From contig NZ_JAERQY020000001.1 of assembly GCF_016735495.2 (NCBI RefSeq), forward strand, positions 1,426,001 through 1,490,000: a stretch of DNA of 64,000 nt, given 5' to 3'. Of this stretch, positions 1 through 6,865 are shown one piece after another (the first letter of the stretch is position 1; every line of letters begins with the position of its first letter). Source of the DNA: Lysobacter sp. MMG2 (lineage in GTDB: Bacteria; Pseudomonadota; Gammaproteobacteria; Xanthomonadales; Xanthomonadaceae). The notes under the pieces are model-generated. The model saw nothing but the letters and a program-made list of their open reading frames with translations, was not told where the DNA came from and searched no databases. Both the position numbers and the translations under genes were made by a program.

Positions 1-236
1 TACACGCCCTCGGACTCGCGCTTGAGCGCAACCGTGCCGATGGCGTGACCGTTCCCGTCGACAGCGAACAGCACATGGCCGCCGTCGGCGAGGATGTGGC
101 GTTCGGGGTCTCCCAACACTTCACGGTCGATCGGCTCGACCGTGAACCAGCGTTCGAGCCATTCGATGTTGAGGCGGGCGAAGTCTTCGCGCCAACGCGG
201 CGCGTAATCGACGATGCGAAGGGTGGCGATGTTCAT
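1..236 (-). CDS. GNAT-type N-acetyltransferase, 5' part only
   Basis: The gene reads leftwards off base 1, so only the first 78 codons are visible. The N-terminus MNIATLRIVDY is followed by a helix rich in aromatic residues and by VLFAVDGNGHAIGTVALK, which looks like the beta-strand pair near the front of a GNAT fold (side chain followed by GxxIGxxxL). The acetyl-CoA loop lies outside the window, so the assignment rests on this half-domain alone. Substrate unknown. The start at 236 is the only ATG giving this frame. Confidence 0.5.
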   Translation of the reverse strand, partial: MNIATLRIVDYAPRWREDFARLNIEWLERWFTVEPIDREVLGDPERHILADGGHVLFAVDGNGHAIGTVALKRESEGV

Positions 237-262
237 GCCGCCATCATAGGCCGCACGACGGC

Positions 263-943
263 TCAGCCCTTGCCCTTGTCCTGGCCCTTCGCCTTGCCGC
301 TGTCCTGGCCCTGGCCCTGTCCTTTCGCCTTGCCGCTGTCGTGCCCGTTGCCCTTGCCCTGTCCATTGGACTGACCAGCCGGCGCAGCGTGCTTCTTCGC
401 CGGCGCCGTGGCCTGGCCTTTCGGCCGGGCGGGCTCCTTCGCACGTCCCGGGAAATCGCGGGACAGCTCATTGTCGAGCGTGATGCCCCGCCCCCAGCGG
501 TCGTAGCTGGGAACGAAGCCCTTCTTCAGCCGGTGGAACTCCGGCGAACCGGGCTTGATGCCCAGTCCCTGCGCGACGGCGCCCCAACCTTGCGCATGGT
601 CGCGCTCCCACACATCGGCCACATAGCGGCACGGACGGCCGAGCACCGAGGCGATCGCGCAGGCGAAGTACACATCGCCCGGCGCCCAGCGACGCTCTCC
701 GAGCAGGTCGTTGACCAGGTCGCGGGGCGCGCCGTAGTAGCGAACCATCTCGTCGACGAACGGATCGCGATAGCGCGCGCCGTAGCGGTTCATGTCGGAC
801 AACCAGGTGTCCACCCATACATCGCCCGTGCGTGGATTCCAGCCGAAGGTGTAGTCCTGCGCCGAGGCGGTGGTGCCCCACCCCAGTGTGGCCGCGGCCG
901 CCACCAGCAGCGCGCCCATCCGTGCTCTCCAGGTCATCGCCAT
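263..943 (-). CDS. secreted protein with Gly/Lys/Gln repeat tail
   Basis: A 226-residue protein of unknown function. It starts MAMTWRAR; a purine-rich GGGAG lies about 8 bases upstream, which favours this start over the longer frame reaching 1006. Residues 1-29 form a signal peptide ending TTASAQ. The central part (about 30-160) is rich in Tyr, Trp and Arg and has two Cys (residues in YFACAIAS and GRPCRYV). From about residue 180 the chain turns into a low-complexity tail built from DSGKAKGQ/GQGKGN units, and the DNA there is an imperfect tandem repeat (about 263-370). Related proteins appear to be ordinary in Xanthomonadaceae, but I recognise no domain. Confidence 0.7.
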   Translation of the reverse strand: MAMTWRARMGALLVAAAATLGWGTTASAQDYTFGWNPRTGDVWVDTWLSDMNRYGARYRDPFVDEMVRYYGAPRDLVNDLLGERRWAPGDVYFACAIASVLGRPCRYVADVWERDHAQGWGAVAQGLGIKPGSPEFHRLKKGFVPSYDRWGRGITLDNELSRDFPGRAKEPARPKGQATAPAKKHAAPAGQSNGQGKGNGHDSGKAKGQGQGQDSGKAKGQDKGKG

Positions 944-1008
944 CGGCAAGCTCCCTTCGTCATCGAAGGAACGCCACGCGGGCGTTCCGTTGCGGTCCAC
1001 GGCCATGA

Positions 1009-1500
1009 TCAGTCGTCGCGGTCGTCGCGCCAGCGGCGATCGTCCCGGTCGCGGTGGTCGTGGCGATCATACCGGCGGTCGTCCCAGCGGCGGTCGCCGT
1101 AGTAATACGCGCGGTCGTCGTGACGGCCGTAGCGGCGATCGTCGTAGCGGTGATCGTAGCGGGCGTCGTAGTAGCGCGTGGTGCACTTGCCGTGCTTGTT
1201 GCAGTTGCCGCGCGGGGCGTTCCAGTAGCCGTAGGCGTTGCCGTAAGGCGGGCCCGCCCGGTAGACGCGGCGGTAGTAGGTCGGGGCGCCGCGATAGTCG
1301 TGCACGACGACCAGCCGGTCGCGATAGCCGCGGTCGTATCGGTAGTACGGATAACCGCCGTGGTAGATCACATCGGCGACGCTGACGATCACGCGCGCCC
1401 AGTCGTCGTCGGCGCGCGCGGGCGTCGGGGCCATCGCGGCCGCGCCCACACCCACCGCCAGCACCACAGGGGCGAACCATCGGGTCAGGACAGTGGCCAT
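1009..1500 (-). CDS. secreted Tyr/Asp/Arg-rich protein
   Basis: A 163-residue protein with signal peptide MATVLTRWFAP...PARA. An AAGGAG lies 8 bases before the ATG at 1500, which rejects the longer open frame to 1569. The mature protein begins with a short ordered-looking part (DDDWARVIVSVADVIYHGGY), has one Cys pair in GNCNKHGKC, and ends in about 60 residues made almost only of Asp, Arg, Tyr and His (RYDDRRYGRHDD style). The tail alternates charge and aromatic residues and is probably disordered. Function unknown. It lies 65 bases upstream of the next secreted protein in the same direction and could be co-transcribed with it. Confidence 0.7.
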   Translation of the reverse strand: MATVLTRWFAPVVLAVGVGAAAMAPTPARADDDWARVIVSVADVIYHGGYPYYRYDRGYRDRLVVVHDYRGAPTYYRRVYRAGPPYGNAYGYWNAPRGNCNKHGKCTTRYYDARYDHRYDDRRYGRHDDRAYYYGDRRWDDRRYDRHDHRDRDDRRWRDDRDD

Positions 1501-1624
1501 GTCTGCGCTCCTTGTTGGCCCGCACCCTGCGGGCCCCGGAGCCAAGATACGACCGGCGCCATGAACCATTTTCTAACCCGGCCGGGGTCTGCCGGGAGCG
1601 CTCAGCCGGCGTTGGGGAACCCGT

Positions 1625-2344
1625 TCAGCCGGCTTGCGCGGCGAGGGCCTTCACAGCCGCCGGAAGCTCGTGCGCGCTGCCGATGCGGCGCAGGCGCGGT
1701 GCGGCATCGGCCACTTCGGCCTCGTTCTCGTGGGCCCAGGTGGTGTGGTACGGAACGTGGATGCCCCACCCGCCCAGTTCCAGCACCGGCGCGATATCGG
1801 ACCGCAGCGAGTTGCCGACCATGACGAAACGCTGCGCCGGCAGGTCGAACTCTTCCAGCAGCCGCGCGTAGGTCGCCGTGTCCTTCTCGCTGACGATCTC
1901 GATGCGGCGGAACAGATCGGCGAAGCCGCACTGGCGCACTTTCGCTTCCTGGTGGAACAGGTCGCCCTTGGTGATCAGCACCACGTCGAAGTCGGCCGCG
2001 ATGGTTTCCACGGCCTCGCGCACGCCCGGAAGAAGCTCCACCGGATGGCGCAGCAAGCCCTTGCCCAGTTCCACGATGCGATGCACGTCCTGCGCGGCGA
2101 TACGCTGGGCGGTGATGTCCACGGCGGCCTCGATCATCGACAGCACCATGCCCTTCACGCCGTAGCCGAACAGCGCGATGTTGCGCTTCTCCACTTCGTA
2201 CAGGCGGTCCTGCACGCGCGCATCGCGCAGGTCGACGTAGGCACCGACGATGCGCTCGAACTCAAGCTGGGCTTCGTCGAAATAGTCCTGGCTGCGCCAG
2301 AGGGTGTCGTCGGCGTCGAAGCCGATCAGTTGGATTTCGCTCAT
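1625..2344 (-). CDS. HAD-superfamily hydrolase
   Basis: A 239-residue cytoplasmic haloacid dehalogenase-like phosphatase. Motif I is GFDADDTLW with the nucleophile pair Asp10/Asp12; motif II is VVLITKGD near residue 128; a conserved Lys (VSEKD) follows, and motif III/IV is MVGNSLRSDIAPVLELG near residue 175, with the acidic pair that holds Mg2+. The start MSEIQLI at 2344 is chosen because upstream residues are unlike any HAD N-terminus. Substrate cannot be read from sequence. A strong hairpin (2391-2414) separates it from the gene upstream, so it likely has its own promoter in the 45 bases between. Confidence 0.85.
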   Translation of the reverse strand: MSEIQLIGFDADDTLWRSQDYFDEAQLEFERIVGAYVDLRDARVQDRLYEVEKRNIALFGYGVKGMVLSMIEAAVDITAQRIAAQDVHRIVELGKGLLRHPVELLPGVREAVETIAADFDVVLITKGDLFHQEAKVRQCGFADLFRRIEIVSEKDTATYARLLEEFDLPAQRFVMVGNSLRSDIAPVLELGGWGIHVPYHTTWAHENEAEVADAAPRLRRIGSAHELPAAVKALAAQAG

Positions 2345-2390
2345 GTGCCTAGTGTATTCGACGCCGCGCGCGGGGCCGGACACAACGAAG

Positions 2391-2414
2391 CAGGGGCGGC
2401 CGAAGCCGCCCCTG
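2391..2414 (-). terminator. hairpin after the EF-hand gene
   Basis: CAGGGGCGGC, loop CGAA, then GCCGCCCCTG: a perfect 10-bp GC-rich stem between the end of the EF-hand gene (2466) and the HAD start (2344). Reading leftwards it is followed by CTTCGTTGTG rather than a clean U-run, so it may be a weak intrinsic terminator or a transcript-end stabiliser. Confidence 0.55.
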
Positions 2415-2465
2415 CCGGAGTCCAACAATGCGCAGGTTGGACGGGATCGATGACGCGTGTGCGGG

Positions 2466-2813
2466 TTACTTGCCGCCGCTGCCGCTGCCCGAGGCACCGG
2501 TCTGCACCTTGGCGACGTAGGCCTTGTATTCGTCGGCGGTCAGCGCACCGTCGGCATCGGCATCGGCCTGGTCGAACACCTGGCCCAGCGCCGGCACGCT
2601 CGAAGCTTCGGACTTGCTCAGCGACCCGTTCTTGTCGGTGTCCACGTCCGACCAGCTCTTCTTCGCCGGTGCGCCCGATGCCGGCTGCGCGGCCGACGCG
2701 GCGGCCGGATCCTGCGACTGCGGGGTGGCGGACTGCGCGAAGGCAAGCGGCGCTGAAAGGACGGCCACCAGGGCGGCGGCGGCGATGAGCGGCTTGCGGT
2801 TGCGGATGGTCAT
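2466..2813 (-). CDS. periplasmic EF-hand protein
   Basis: A 115-residue secreted calcium-binding-type protein. ATG at 2813 has GGAG 8 bases upstream (CAGGAGACACCGC). Signal peptide MTIRNRK...SAPLAFAQ is followed by a Ser/Ala/Pro/Gln linker (about 27-52). Two EF-hand loops follow: DTDKNGSLSKSE near residue 57 and DADADGALTADE near residue 87, both with the Asp/Asn-x-Asp-x-Asn/Asp-Gly spacing and a closing Glu. A Gly/Ser tail (GASGSGSGGK) ends it. Role unknown; small EF-hand proteins of this type are common in Xanthomonadaceae. Confidence 0.85.
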   Translation of the reverse strand: MTIRNRKPLIAAAALVAVLSAPLAFAQSATPQSQDPAAASAAQPASGAPAKKSWSDVDTDKNGSLSKSEASSVPALGQVFDQADADADGALTADEYKAYVAKVQTGASGSGSGGK

Positions 2814-3116
2814 GCGGTGTCTCCTGGAATGAAGGAAGTTCTGCGCGTGCCTGCCCCAAGGCGTGCCGCACGGATCGACCTTGCCCACCTCCGCATGAAC
2901 GTATCGGCGCGCGCGAGTGTTAACGCAACGTTGCTTTAACCACCGCGCCCGGCGCTGCCGGTAGGCGCGGGGCCGATTGTCGATGCGATCGGCCCGGGAA
3001 TGTGACGCGCACCGAAGTTAAGTTGCCTGCCCTCGCGTGCCGCAACTGAACCGAACACAACCTTCACCGGCGACCGAAGTCAACGCGCGCCGAGCGGAAA
3101 CGTTTTCCGCGCCCGC
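2814..3116. other. intergenic region upstream of the EF-hand gene
   Basis: About 300 bases with no credible gene; the open frames here are high-GC shadows. It contains an imperfect palindrome TTAACGCAACGTTGCTTTAA (2920-2938, core GCAACGTTGC at 2925-2934), which overlaps the region where the EF-hand promoter should lie, and a small hairpin GCGGAAA/TTTCCGC (3094-3110) just after the CPXCG gene. Confidence 0.5.
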
Positions 3117-3305
3117 TCACGCCTCGTCTTCGCTGCCCACGTCGACGTCGATCGCCCCCTCTTCGTCGATGCGCACGCGCACCACCATCGGCCGGCAGCA
3201 CACCTGGCAATCCTCGATGTAGGTCTGCGCGCCGGCGGAGTCGTCGATCAGCAACGTAAGCGGTTCGCCGCAGTACGGGCACAGGACTTCGACGGCGGGC
3301 AGCAT
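3117..3305 (-). CDS. CPXCG motif-containing cysteine-rich protein
   Basis: A 62-residue protein, MLPAVEVLCPYCGEPL, with CPYC near residue 9 and CQVC near residue 33: the four-Cys arrangement of the small CPXCG family, presumed to bind zinc. The C-terminal part is acidic (DEEGAIDVDVGSEDE). An ATG also exists at 3311, overlapping the upstream lipoprotein stop as ATGA, but GGAG lies 8 bases from the ATG at 3305 and only 2 from 3311, so 3305 is preferred. Translationally coupled to the lipoprotein gene. Function unknown. Confidence 0.8.
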   Translation of the reverse strand: MLPAVEVLCPYCGEPLTLLIDDSAGAQTYIEDCQVCCRPMVVRVRIDEEGAIDVDVGSEDEA

Positions 3306-3307
3306 GG

Positions 3308-3820
3308 TCATTTCTCCGGTGCGGCGCTCGGCAGTGCCTCGCCCGGAGCGGCGGTCAAGACGATGTCCACGGGCTGCCCGGGGTTATGGCTGCGCAGATG
3401 CAGCTCGTTGGCGTCGAGCTTGAGGATGTCGGTCGGATACGCGATGCCCTCTTCGACCATCGTCAACTTGCCGCTCTCGAAGCTCCACTTTCCGTGCATC
3501 GGCGTTGCGTTGGGCGAATCGATCACCAGCGTGCCGTCACCGAGGAAGGCATACACGGTGTCGGGCTCCACCGAACCGGACGACTTCACCTTCCACACCT
3601 TGTCGGCGAATGCCGCGGGTGAAATCGCGGGCGCGACGGTCGGTGCGTCGGTCGCGGGCTGATCGGTCGAACGCGCCGGCTGCTGCGAGGTATCGGCAGT
3701 GACCTGCGGCGCGGCAGGCGCGGCTGGCTCCTGCGCGGGAGGCGACGACGGCTGGCAGGCGACGAGCATCCCGCCCGTCAACGCGGCGAGAAGAATGGAG
3801 GAACGCGCGGAAGGACGCAT
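3308..3820 (-). CDS. lipoprotein of unknown function
   Basis: A 170-residue predicted lipoprotein: MRPSARSSILLAALTGGMLVACQP has a lipobox LVAC with lipidated Cys22. A Pro/Ala/Gln/Thr-rich spacer (about 23-70) leads to a compact beta-rich domain (FADKVWKVKSSGSVEPDTVY, then DGTLVIDSPN and GKWSFESGKLTMVE) that resembles small copper-resistance or lipocalin-like META-type folds in pattern only. The coding sequence runs directly into the CPXCG gene, so the two form a two-gene operon. No function can be assigned. Confidence 0.75.
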   Translation of the reverse strand: MRPSARSSILLAALTGGMLVACQPSSPPAQEPAAPAAPQVTADTSQQPARSTDQPATDAPTVAPAISPAAFADKVWKVKSSGSVEPDTVYAFLGDGTLVIDSPNATPMHGKWSFESGKLTMVEEGIAYPTDILKLDANELHLRSHNPGQPVDIVLTAAPGEALPSAAPEK

Positions 3821-3955
3821 TGCAGGCTCGCATGTGCGGAAGATGCGCGCACCTTAACACCGCCATGTGCAAGCCCGCGTTCATCACGTCCCGGTAACTC
3901 CGGCGCGGCAAAGCTTCGGCCATCGCGTCGCCATGAATCCGTGCGGGAGGGAGCG

Positions 3956-4453
3956 ATGAAGGTTCGCCATGTTTTCAGCACGCCCGATCTGGCCACGGCG
4001 CAGTCGGTGATGAACGCAGCGCGCGGCGCCGGCGTGCGCGACGACGACATCCTGCTCGTCGCGCGATCGGACATCGAGCTGGAAGAGATCCCCAACGACC
4101 GCAAGGAAGCCGATACCGACCTGATTCCCGCTGCACTGCGCGGCGCGGGTTATGGCGGTGCAGCGGGATTGCTGGCGGGACTGGCGGCCATCGTCATCAC
4201 GCCGATCGGCCTCACGCTGGCCGGTGCCGCGGCCGCGGCGGTGGCGGGCGCGCTGGTGGGATCGTGGGCATCGGCGCTGGTGGGTTCATCGCTGCCCGAT
4301 CCGATCCGTCGCAAGTTCGACGAGGAGATCCAGGCAGGCCGCATCCTCGTCGTGCTCGATGGCGACAAGGAATTCCTCGACGGCATCGAATCGCAACTGG
4401 CGACCGCGGGTGCCGTGCATCTTCCTTACGAATCGACCAAAGCGATGGCGTAA
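3956..4453 (+). CDS. glycine-zipper-type membrane protein
   Basis: A 165-residue protein, start MKVRHVFSTPD chosen because GGAGGGAGCG sits directly upstream of the ATG at 3956. Residues 1-60 are a soluble alpha/beta part (LATAQSVMNAARGAGV, DILLVARSDIEL). Residues about 63-103 are two closely packed Gly/Ala hydrophobic helices with GxxxG-like spacing. The C-terminus (SLPDPIRRKFDEEIQAGRILVVLDGD) returns to the soluble fold. The layout resembles DUF1269/general-stress-type membrane proteins that hold a regulatory-looking N-domain. Function unknown; convergent with the transglycosylase gene 20 bases away. Confidence 0.7.
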   Translation: MKVRHVFSTPDLATAQSVMNAARGAGVRDDDILLVARSDIELEEIPNDRKEADTDLIPAALRGAGYGGAAGLLAGLAAIVITPIGLTLAGAAAAAVAGALVGSWASALVGSSLPDPIRRKFDEEIQAGRILVVLDGDKEFLDGIESQLATAGAVHLPYESTKAMA

Positions 4454-4472
4454 TGCGCCGCCGCTGCGCTCG

Positions 4473-5276
4473 CTAAGGAGAAGCCCATCCGCGCGCGGAC
4501 TGTTTTGCGAGCGGCTTGCCGAGCGCATCGCGATAGCGGCCGTGGAGCGTGCGTACCTTCACCACATAGGCCTGCGTTTCGGCATACGGCGGCACGCCGC
4601 CGTAGCGCGTGACCGCACCGATGCCCGCGTTGTAGGCCGCGGCCACCATCGTCATGTCGTTGCCGTAACGTCGCATCAGCGCGCGCAGGTGACGCGCGCC
4701 GGCCATGATCGACTGCTCGTACGAGAACGGATCGGTGACGCCGTACTCGCGGCCCGTCTCCGGCATGAGCTGCATCACGCCCTGCGCGCCCTTGGGCGAA
4801 ACGGCGGCGGCATCGAAGTCGCTCTCGGCGTGGGCGATCGCGCGCAGCCAGGCCTCGTCCACGCCGGTCGCTTTGGCGGCGGCGCGGAACTGCTTCGGAT
4901 ATCGGTCGAGCCTCGGCGGTCCCAATCGGCCGAGCCCCTCGTGCGCTGGTTCGCCCGGCGGTGCGGGCACGGTGAAGGACAGCACCTTCACGGCGCCCGG
5001 CAGCTTGCGCGTGCCGTAAACGGGCTTGCCGTCCTGCATCCGTTCGTAGAGCACGCCGCTCACCGCCTCGCCGGTGCCGAACAGGTTGGGCACCGCGGCG
5101 GCGTTGTCGTCGATCTGCTTCGGCGTGCAACGCGAGCCCGGCTCGGGCGCGGTCGACAGGCTGACGGTGCCATCGCGCACGCATCTATATACGGTGCGCG
5201 CCTGCGCCTGGCCGATCGCACAGAGCACGAGCAGCACGCAGAGCAGCACGACGGCGGGAGCGCGAAGCCGGGCCAT
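4473..5276 (-). CDS. lytic murein transglycosylase (SLT domain)
   Basis: A 267-residue exported enzyme that cleaves the MurNAc-GlcNAc bond of peptidoglycan. Signal peptide MARLRAPAVVLLCVLLVLCAI. The N-terminal DUF4124-like segment (TVYRCVRDGTVSLS with a second Cys in GSRCTPK) precedes the SLT domain at about 135-250, which has the signature AIAHAESDFDAAAVSPKGAQ, catalytic Glu in HAES, then GVMQLMPET and AAYNAG. The start at 5276 is the ATG before the signal peptide; the same frame stays open far upstream (to 8300) but only as an antisense shadow of hemN and the MocR gene. Divergent from hemN. Confidence 0.9.
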   Translation of the reverse strand: MARLRAPAVVLLCVLLVLCAIGQAQARTVYRCVRDGTVSLSTAPEPGSRCTPKQIDDNAAAVPNLFGTGEAVSGVLYERMQDGKPVYGTRKLPGAVKVLSFTVPAPPGEPAHEGLGRLGPPRLDRYPKQFRAAAKATGVDEAWLRAIAHAESDFDAAAVSPKGAQGVMQLMPETGREYGVTDPFSYEQSIMAGARHLRALMRRYGNDMTMVAAAYNAGIGAVTRYGGVPPYAETQAYVVKVRTLHGRYRDALGKPLAKQSARGWASP

Positions 5277-5372
5277 GGCGCGGATTCTAGGCGCCCCGCC
5301 CGAACGGCGATGCAACGCGGGCGCCCGTTCATCGGGGCGGGCGCGGCCTGAACCACCACGCTCGGAAGCGAC

Positions 5373-5386
5373 TTGATTCAGGTCAA
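5373..5386. promoter_or_regulatory. Fnr box upstream of hemN
   Basis: TTGAT-TCAG-GTCAA matches the Fnr consensus TTGAT-N4-ATCAA at 9 of 10 positions. Its centre (5379.5) is 41.5 bases before the hemN ATG at 5421. A tract resembling a -10 (GATAGG/TAGGCT, 5406-5413) lies downstream. hemN is a standard Fnr/Anr target in proteobacteria, and an Fe-S Fnr gene lies at 17.96-18.72 kb. Confidence 0.75.
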
Positions 5387-5420
5387 AGCGACCCGCGACA
5401 TGCTCGATAGGCTGCGCGCC

Positions 5421-6815
5421 ATGCCCACCCTTCCGCCCTTTCCGACCGAACTGCTGCGCCGCTACGACCGGCCGGGGCCGCGCTACACGTCCTATCCCAC
5501 CGCGCCCCAGTTCAGCCAGGACTTCGGCCCGGCGCAGTTGGTCGACGCCGCCCAGGCGAGCAACGGCGATCCGATTCCCAGCCGCCTCTCGCTCTATGTG
5601 CACGTTCCCTACTGCACGAGCCCCTGCTTCTACTGCGGATGCAATCGCATCATCACGCGCGACCGCTCGCGCAGCGAGCCCTATCGCACGCGACTGGCGC
5701 GCGAGATCGGCATGATGGCCGGCCTGTTCGATCCGGACCGCGAAGTGGTGCAGCTGCATTTCGGCGGCGGCACGCCCAACTTCTTCACTCCCGCACAGCT
5801 GCGCGCGACGGTGCAGGACCTGCGCGACCACTTCCGCTTCAGCGATGCCGCCCACCGCGACATCTCCATCGAACTGGACCCGCGCGAGCTCACGCCCGAC
5901 GACATCGCCGAACTCGCCGACGCCGGCTTCAATCGCGCCAGCCTGGGCGTGCAGGATTTCGACCCGGACGTGCAGCGCGCGGTGAACCGCGAGCAGGACG
6001 TCGCGGCGACGCTGGCCATCATCGACGCGTGTCGCCACCACGGCATGCGCTCGGTCAACGTCGACCTGATCTACGGCCTGCCGTTGCAGACCCTGGACGG
6101 GTTCTCGCGCACGCTCGACACCGTGATCGACGCGCGCCCGGAGCGTCTGGCCGTCTACAGCTATGCGCATCTGCCGGAGCTGTTCAAGCCGCAACGGCAG
6201 ATCCGCGCCGAGGACCTGCCGTCGGCGGATCTCAAGCTTGATCTGCTGCGCCTGGCGATCGAGCGCCTCACCGCCGCCGGCTACGTCTACATCGGCATGG
6301 ACCACTTCGCACTGCCCGACGACGAACTCGCGCTGGCGCAAGCGCGCGGCGGCCTGCATCGCAATTTCATGGGCTACACCACGCATGCCGATTGCGACCT
6401 CGTCGGCTTCGGCGTGAGCGCCATCAGCCACATCGGCGACAGCTACAGCCAGAACCCGCGCGATCTTCCGGGCTGGGAACAGGCCATCGACGCACCGCGC
6501 CTGCCGGTGTGGCGCGGCCTGCGCCTGAGCGCCGACGACCAGCTGCGCGCGGACGTGATCCAGCGTCTGATGTGCCAGGGCGAAGTGCCCATCGACGCGA
6601 TCGAACGCGCGCATGGCATCGACTTCACGCACTACTTCGCCGACGCCCTGCGTCGCCTGCAGCCACTGCAGGACGACGGCCTGGTCTGGGTGGAGCCCGA
6701 ACGCATCGTCGCCACGCCGGAAGGCCGCCTGCTGCTGCGGGTGATCGCGATGTGCTTCGACGGGTATTTGCGCCAGCCGCAAGCGGCACCCGCGCGGTTC
6801 TCGCGGACGGTATAG
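5421..6815 (+). CDS. hemN: oxygen-independent coproporphyrinogen III oxidase
   Basis: A 464-residue radical-SAM enzyme converting coproporphyrinogen III to protoporphyrinogen IX without O2, supplying haem in low oxygen. The radical-SAM cysteine motif is VPYCTSPCFYCGC at about residues 60-73; HFGGGTP (SAM-binding GGG), DLIYGLP, and the HemN C-terminal domain (IGMDHFALPDDELA, GYTTHADCDL) follow. Length is normal for HemN. The frame is open from a TTG at 5373, but that TTG is the first half of the Fnr box; MPTLPPFP...LLRRYDRPGPRY at 5421 is the family start. No Shine-Dalgarno sequence is evident before 5421. Haem supply fits the cbb3 operon nearby. Confidence 0.93.
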   Translation: MPTLPPFPTELLRRYDRPGPRYTSYPTAPQFSQDFGPAQLVDAAQASNGDPIPSRLSLYVHVPYCTSPCFYCGCNRIITRDRSRSEPYRTRLAREIGMMAGLFDPDREVVQLHFGGGTPNFFTPAQLRATVQDLRDHFRFSDAAHRDISIELDPRELTPDDIAELADAGFNRASLGVQDFDPDVQRAVNREQDVAATLAIIDACRHHGMRSVNVDLIYGLPLQTLDGFSRTLDTVIDARPERLAVYSYAHLPELFKPQRQIRAEDLPSADLKLDLLRLAIERLTAAGYVYIGMDHFALPDDELALAQARGGLHRNFMGYTTHADCDLVGFGVSAISHIGDSYSQNPRDLPGWEQAIDAPRLPVWRGLRLSADDQLRADVIQRLMCQGEVPIDAIERAHGIDFTHYFADALRRLQPLQDDGLVWVEPERIVATPEGRLLLRVIAMCFDGYLRQPQAAPARFSRTV

Positions 6816-6865
6816 AGCAACGCAACGAAAAGCCCGCGCGCGCCCCTCTCCAAGCAGCAAAGGCG

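Noticed and set aside
3037-3222. Small plus-strand frame of 61 codons
   Set aside because: Overlaps the CPXCG gene on the other strand, no ribosome site, low-complexity residues.
5373-5420. hemN starting at TTG 5373
   Set aside because: The TTG is part of the Fnr box and the extra residues are not in the HemN family.
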